From the NCBI GenBank assembly GCA_029204225.1, contig CM055100.1:53727714-53791713 (forward strand): a stretch of DNA of 64,000 nucleotides, written 5' to 3'. The notes beneath the pieces were generated by a model. The model worked only from the letters and a program-made list of their open reading frames with translations. It was not told where the DNA came from and ran no database searches. The stretch's first letter is position 1. Every line of letters begins with the position of its first letter. This document shows positions 59,290 to 64,000 of the stretch, piece after piece. The DNA is from Diphasiastrum complanatum (lineage: Eukaryota > Streptophyta > Lycopodiopsida > Lycopodiales > Lycopodiaceae). The translations under genes and the position numbers were made by a program.

Positions 59290-60088
59290 CGAAAAATGAA
59301 TTGACAGATAGTCTTGGGTTTTTATGTTGTGGGTGTTGGCTACAATGGCAGATGCAAATGGAAATGCAGGTCATCGGATGTAAGAGAATGCAATCTGTCA
59401 GATGTAAAACGAAGTGTACTGTCGGATGCAGTTGGATGTAGAGTTGTCAGATCAAACTGGAGTATTCTGCTTTGTCTTCGACAAAATTTGAATCTGAAGG
59501 TTCGCTTCGACTCTGCTCCTTTTTGTTTCTGGGATTTTGATAACAGTCTATTGGTGCATGACCCCGTTTATGACAATGAATGCAATAAATTTTTGGATTT
59601 AACCAACACTTGTCTTCTGTATAACCTGATCTTTTGCATCTATTGCAAATCTTCCTATCACCAGAATTTTTTTGTTGTTTTCCTTATTGTTGGTCATTTG
59701 TCTTGGATTCGTTTCCATTCTTCTTAGACGACTCTCTTTGAAACTTAGAATTTTTTGAAGATTTATTCTTCTGAGTAAATAGAGCATTTTGGAATCACCA
59801 TTATCGTCATAGCATTCGTGAGCTTTTATTTCCTCTTTGACTCCATCTATTGTCTTTTGAAGTGTCGTTGTCGAATCTTTCACCAGTAAATTTCAAGTTG
59901 TGTGGAATGACCTGGGTAGGGCTCGAAGAAAATAGCTAAGTTGTTTTTCCTTTGAGATTGTATTTTCCATGCCAGAATTCTACAAAGAAATAAACAGACT
60001 CTTTATCTTTTGTACAGATGCGGCTGCTGATGGATGTGTGAGGGATGTTGAGAGGGGTGTTCTGATACCACTGTATCAGCTCTGATAT
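59290..60088 (-). pseudogene. copia element E gag fragment
   Basis: The minus strand encodes CNRCKRSGYTEDKCW (59655-59610 region, with Tyr where the zinc-binding His normally stands) and a second, intact knuckle CIHCHKRGHAPIDC (near 59585-59544), then a Ser/Asn-rich tract built on TCCGACA-type repeats (59455-59360) related to 31930-32290. The gag N-terminal half is mostly deleted and frames are broken. It ends at the junction with element C (59289/59290). Confidence 0.72.
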
Positions 60089-60100
60089 GCTCTGATACCA
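60089..60100 (-). other. primer binding site for initiator tRNA-Met (element E)
   Basis: The minus strand reads TGGTATCAGAGC next to the LTR. Two further partial copies of the same word (GATACCACTG and CAGCTCTGATA) lie at 60053-60086, a local duplication of the PBS region. Confidence 0.88.
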
Positions 60101-60101
60101 C

Positions 60102-60812
60102 TGTAGGAAAAATATTAAGAATTCTTCATCAAAGAACACGATAAAAATTTGAATAAATCAAACTAATATCAGTGTCTTCAATCGGGTCTGTTTCTGGTTG
60201 ATGTACAAATAGAACAGTTTTTACCTTGATTGAATAAAGCATACAAAATTAAGAGATTTGTTGTGTGAATATCAAGACAATCAGAAGTAGTTGATAAAAT
60301 CATCTGTTGAGAAACTTTAATCAAAGATAAATTTTATTATTTTGATTTTGATTCTTCAGTATACATCTCTTGCTGTCTTGTTGCTCTCTGTTGTATTTAC
60401 AAGGAGTAGTGCACATGTATTTATATTGTTACAAGATAGGTCTTTTGGCCCTTTACTTCTGTAACAGTAGATCTAAATGTTAAGACGGTTGATATTCAAA
60501 AAAACGTTTTGTTTCCAGACTTGAATAATTTTTCTTCGCGAATTGTTCACAACAGTTTCGTGTTTCGTGACAAGTTTGCGAGTTTGAACAAAAATCAATC
60601 TTTCGCAACAGTTTCTTGTTCGCAAATTTTTCGAGTTTCAACAAGAACCTGTTCGCGAATCTTTTGAGTTTCAACAAAAATGTATTTCGCGAATCTTTCT
60701 AGTTTGAACACAAATATAAATGTTTCAAGTTCGAGTTCGTTTCTCAGCCTTTGTCAATTAAACTATGCACTTTGTTAATAGAACCGAGATTTGTCTGATA
60801 AGGTGTTCTACA
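60102..60812 (-). mobile_element. 5' LTR of copia element E
   Basis: 711 bp with matching inverted ends, TGTAG on the left and CTACA on the right. A minus-strand TATA box (CAATATAAATACATG) is near 60418-60432. The PBS is on its left, so the element reads leftwards. To its right (60813) element D resumes mid-gene, so E was inserted into D or joined to it. Confidence 0.85.
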
Positions 60813-62070
60813 GAATAATCAAGACAATCAAGCCAACATCATCAAAGAAGATCCATTTGCAAGTGAAGGAGAAGGACTTCTCATGGTGTCAACTAACTCC
60901 TCTACATCCTTCAATGATGTGTCTTGGTATATTGATAGTGGTGCTTCATCACACATGTGTTGCTCCAAGAATTCTTTTGTTTCTATTGTACCTTATCAAG
61001 GACTTAATCAATGTACACAGCTATTGATCATGAATGTACTATTGAAGGAATTGGGAGTTGTCCCTTGAAATTTGCATCTTCTAAGATTTTATCTCTTTCC
61101 AATATTCTTTTTGTTCCTAAACTCACAAAGAATGTGATTAGTGTTGGAAAGTTTCTTGATGATGGACTTGATGTGGAATTCAACATCAATACTTGTGTTA
61201 TTAAGAAAGGTGATGAGATCCTAGCATATGGATCTAATTATGGTGGCATTTTCAAGTTAGATCTACATGAAAGTGCAAGTTCTTGTGATGTTTCTTTGAT
61301 GACTAGTATTTCCAAGGAGGAATTATGGCATAAGAGATTGGATCATACCAATTTCAAATCTATGTTTTCTATGGTCAAGGAGATCAAGCCATGTGAGACT
61401 TGTTCAATAGCAAAATCACATAAGGAGCCATATTTGAAGTCTTCTATCAAGACTATACATCCATTGGAGTTGGAACACTCGGATGTTCACTTTTCATCAT
61501 CTATAAGCAAGGGAGATACCACTTGCTTTGCTACTTTTATTGATAGTTTTCACAAGTGACACTTGGTTATATCTTGTTTCTTCAAGTTTTATAGTGCACA
61601 ATTATTTCCTATTATTCAAAGCATATGTTGAGATAGAATTCTCATTGAATGTCAAAGCCTTGAGAAGGGTTGAGGCTCTTAAATGAAATACACCATATGG
61701 AGTCTTGTTCAACTATAGGCCTAAGATTGATTACCTTAGTGTACTTGAAAGTATTTTCTTTGCATATGTTCCTTGGAAACAAGGAAGGTGGTCCAAGTTT
61801 ATGGATCATGGTTGGATGCATATCCACCAAGGAGGACTCTTTATCTCAAAGGTGATTGAGAATAAAGATGTCATATGTTATGAAGATCAACATTCAACCT
61901 TGGAAGGGGCTGAGATCATCATCATGAATCTCAAGATGCATCACAAATCATTTCTATTGAAGATAGTCAAGTTGTGATGGGGTCGAGGTTTAAGGAGGAG
62001 CATCCTCAACATATATTCAAGGGGATCTTCAAGATACAAGGCCAAGTCCTTGTGGTTCTTTTTTTCATGG
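60813..62070 (+). pseudogene. copia element D fragment (gag end to integrase)
   Basis: It begins within the gag linker (NQANIIKEDPF, GEGLLMVST), then protease WYIDSGASSHM (60909), pre-integrase in a second frame (LFVPKLTKNVISVGK, ELWHKRLDHTN, CETCSIAKSHKEPY; 61011-61559) and degraded integrase/linker (EHSDVHFSS; VICYEDQHSTLEGAE at 61870). RT and the 3' end are missing. It is closely related to elements A and C. Confidence 0.82.
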
Positions 62071-62998
62071 TAAAGAAACACAAGTTTTAGGTGTTTCCAC
62101 TCTAACTTTTTCACTTATATTCTTTTCCATTTTTTGATGCACAAAATCTTGATTTATTAAGATTTTTTTCAAGTACTTAGATATGTTTCCAAAACACTTT
62201 GAAAGCAAGATATTGTGTCATCAAAAGTATGCTCTAGGATCTACTAAGAGCAAGAATGAGTTTGATACCATATTTTGAAAAATCATGTTTTTCCATGTTT
62301 TAAGGCATTTTGTAAACTTCTTTTGAGATTAAGTGAAACATCCAAAGTGGACACTTACATCCTTGAGAAAGTATTTTGCCTAAAAAAATATCAAGATAGC
62401 ATTTGATATCAATATTAGATCCATTTTCGATAAAGTTCATAGTATGTGGACTAGTCAAGCTAGTATGCTTAATCTTGATGATCAATACTTTTACACATTT
62501 TATGATCTTGATCTATATGATCGTTGTGATCATTGTGAGGCATGGAAGCCTCGGATTTCTAAACTTATGATGCAACTATATTCATGCAAATGGACTTTCC
62601 AAATCCAAGATCAACATCAAGCATGGAGGAGGCACATTGAAATAGTGGCAAATTGGTGGAATTGGCAAGAGATTTCTATCAAAGAGATCTTATCATGGTT
62701 ATTGGTAAGGATGCTGCTATGATGGATTCCTTGGATGATCTTCACTTCATATGTATACCAAGGATCCACACAAAAAAGTTCTTCATCAAGCATAGGACCT
62801 GTGAAGGATTTTTGATCATTCAAGATCCAATCCATGTCCCTGATCTTTGGTTACAATAAGGAGCAAACCAACAATCCTGCCAATGTAGAAAAATTAGCAT
62901 CTACATACAAAATGAGATGCAAAACTCTAAGAGATACTGATCAAACATGAACCAAAACATAAAATATGGTTGCTATCCATACAATTACAATACCCTAC
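62071..62998. other. unassigned sequence
   Basis: Open stretches at 62444-62722 and 62653-62859 show no domain I recognise; their style suggests transposon-derived coding sequence. No LTR border was found. Confidence 0.35.
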
Positions 62999-63445
62999 TG
63001 TATTTCACACGTGTGGAACCGAAAATAGCAATAAATGATCATTCTACACACAGAATTGCAAGACAACATCAAGAGAGTCCACCAATGAGTAGTACAACCC
63101 AAAGAGAACCATGTATAATGATGAAATGAGAGAGAGAAGAGAGAAGATGTGTCGCTCCACAAGTTTCCTCCTTTTATAATAGGTCCAAACTCTATTTGGC
63201 CACTTGGTTTTCCCTCCAAAATGTAAACCCTACTCTTTTTGGGTCTAGATTCAATGTACCCAAAGTTCAAATGTGAATCTCTCTTTAACTCGACTACCAA
63301 CTTTCCCACACTTTCAAAAATTGTTTATTGAATGTATTTTAAACTAATGTAACTTCAAAAAGTTTATCTCTAAGTCTAAAATGAGTTTTGGCCTCATATT
63401 GACAATTTTACCAAAATATGACTAAACTTGCTGAAATCTTTCACA
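62999..63445 (-). mobile_element. 3' LTR of a minus-strand copia element
   Basis: On the minus strand it starts TGTGAAAG after a purine tract (GAAGAGGGAG) and ends CACACGTGTGAAATACA, about 447 bp, with TG and CA ends. The border and adjacent internal sequence match those at 384-395 and 590-630, so it is of the same family as the LTR at the window start. The outer flank shows no PBS, as expected for a 3' LTR. Confidence 0.65.
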
Positions 63446-63780
63446 CTCCCTCTTCAACTAGTTTTGGCATAGTTTTAATCATACTACTTTGATCCAACTT
63501 TAGAATGATCTCCATCCTAAGTATAGATCTCCTTTCTAAAATTCTAAAGTATCTTTCATAATTGATATAGAGAATAGTGTCCATATTGGATGCTTCACTA
63601 TCTCTTACATCAATTTTATACATCAAGATATAACTAGAACATGAAGAACAAAATAGAATGTGAAATAAATGATTCCTCCATGTTTCAAACTTTGAACTCT
63701 CTGGAAAATTACAACAACCAAACCATAAATGTGAGTGATGACCATTTGCTTGCTTGTCTCCTCCAACTTTCACAATAACA
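63446..63780 (-). pseudogene. remnant internal end of the copia element at 62999-63445
   Basis: The first 70 bp inside the LTR parallel 396-418 and then jump to the equivalent of 590-632 (TTTGATCCAACTTTAG), so the RNase H tail seen at 420-590 is deleted here. Beyond about 63520 the sequence is not recognised; the minus-strand frame to 63842 has no known domain. Confidence 0.5.
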
Positions 63781-64000
63781 TATCGTGCAGATTTCGACGT
63801 GGGCGTCCAACGTATGTTCAAAAATATCATAATTTGTCGCAATCCGACACGTCGAAATACGACGTCCCAGTAAAAAAATGTCAGAATCCGACGTCCACAT
63901 CGTCAATCCGAAAGCCTGTCCACGACATTTGGGGACCTGTCGTCCGGGCCTGAATGGGCACGAACGTCGAATTTCGACACATTTTGAAGTCATCAGATTT
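63781..64000. other. CpG-rich tract with repeated CGTCGAA/TTTCGACG words
   Basis: The words TTCGACGTGGG (63793), CGTCGAAATACGACG (63849), CCGACGTCC (63888) and the palindrome GTCGAATTTCGAC (63966-63978) crowd into about 200 bp of otherwise AT-rich DNA. It could be the terminus of a DNA transposon that continues beyond the window. Confidence 0.45.

Noticed and set aside
62444-62859. Overlapping open frames suggesting a gene
   Set aside because: Two short frames without known domains in transposon-dense DNA; kept only as unassigned sequence.

Overview
The window is nuclear DNA from a land plant. Three things point there: a BAHD acyltransferase gene carrying the family's conserved intron at a glutamine codon, a second spliced gene with GT-AG introns of 3.7 and 1.8 kb, and a dense mixture of plant-type transposons (Ty1/copia, Ty3/gypsy, Helitron, CACTA, hAT). 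Several copia elements have primer binding sites complementary to initiator tRNA-Met. The base composition is AT-rich and most of the sequence is decayed transposon, which suggests a large genome; I cannot name a species. There are no bacterial-style operons, rRNA genes or CRISPR arrays.

Three cellular genes can be supported. (1) 7239-13211, plus strand: a three-exon gene for a small TMEM220-like membrane protein of 158 residues. (2) 32807-33652, plus strand: a single-exon SET-domain protein of 281 residues, with a good TATA box about 490 bp upstream and CACTA transposase remnants downstream. (3) 39936-38450, minus strand: a two-exon BAHD acyltransferase of 461 residues with HVCTD and DFGFG motifs.

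The rest, left to right. 1-640 is the 3' end and LTR of a minus-strand copia. About 2.1-4.2 kb is a decayed gypsy body, fused at 4213 to a copia integrase/RT fragment. 5.7-5.9 kb is a short tandem array. 7.2-13.2 kb is the TMEM220-like gene. 13.2-18.8 kb is mostly unassigned, with one 194-bp duplication. 18.8-21.1 kb is a gypsy integrase fragment and 21.8-23.6 kb a gag with three zinc knuckles. 23.9-28.2 kb is a nearly complete minus-strand copia, butted at 28162 against a Helitron Rep fragment (to about 30235), which is butted in turn against a gypsy integrase (to 31760). The SET gene and the CACTA remnant follow. 35.3-36.3 kb is a copia remnant with PBS and LTR, and 36.47-36.86 kb a dense cluster of perfect palindromes. 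37152-37789 is a hAT-type miniature element with an 8-bp target duplication, followed by the BAHD gene. At 41.68 kb lies an 86-bp tRNA-like retroinsertion with a 14-bp target duplication. 44.7-45.8 kb is the end of a chromodomain gypsy plus its LTR. 45.9-46.4 kb is an array of short hairpin units split by a structurally complete copia (46392-52600) with two 730-bp LTRs and a GCACT target duplication. 53.87-59.29 kb is a second copia in an unusual internal-LTR-internal arrangement. 59.3-62.1 kb holds two further copia fragments, one inserted next to the other. The window ends in another LTR related to the one at its start.

The cellular genes show no functional relation to each other. The region reads as a few ordinary genes in nested transposon debris. 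The most unusual signals are structural: the palindrome cluster, the hairpin array split by a retrotransposon, the tiny tRNA-like insertion, and the SET gene beside CACTA sequence.
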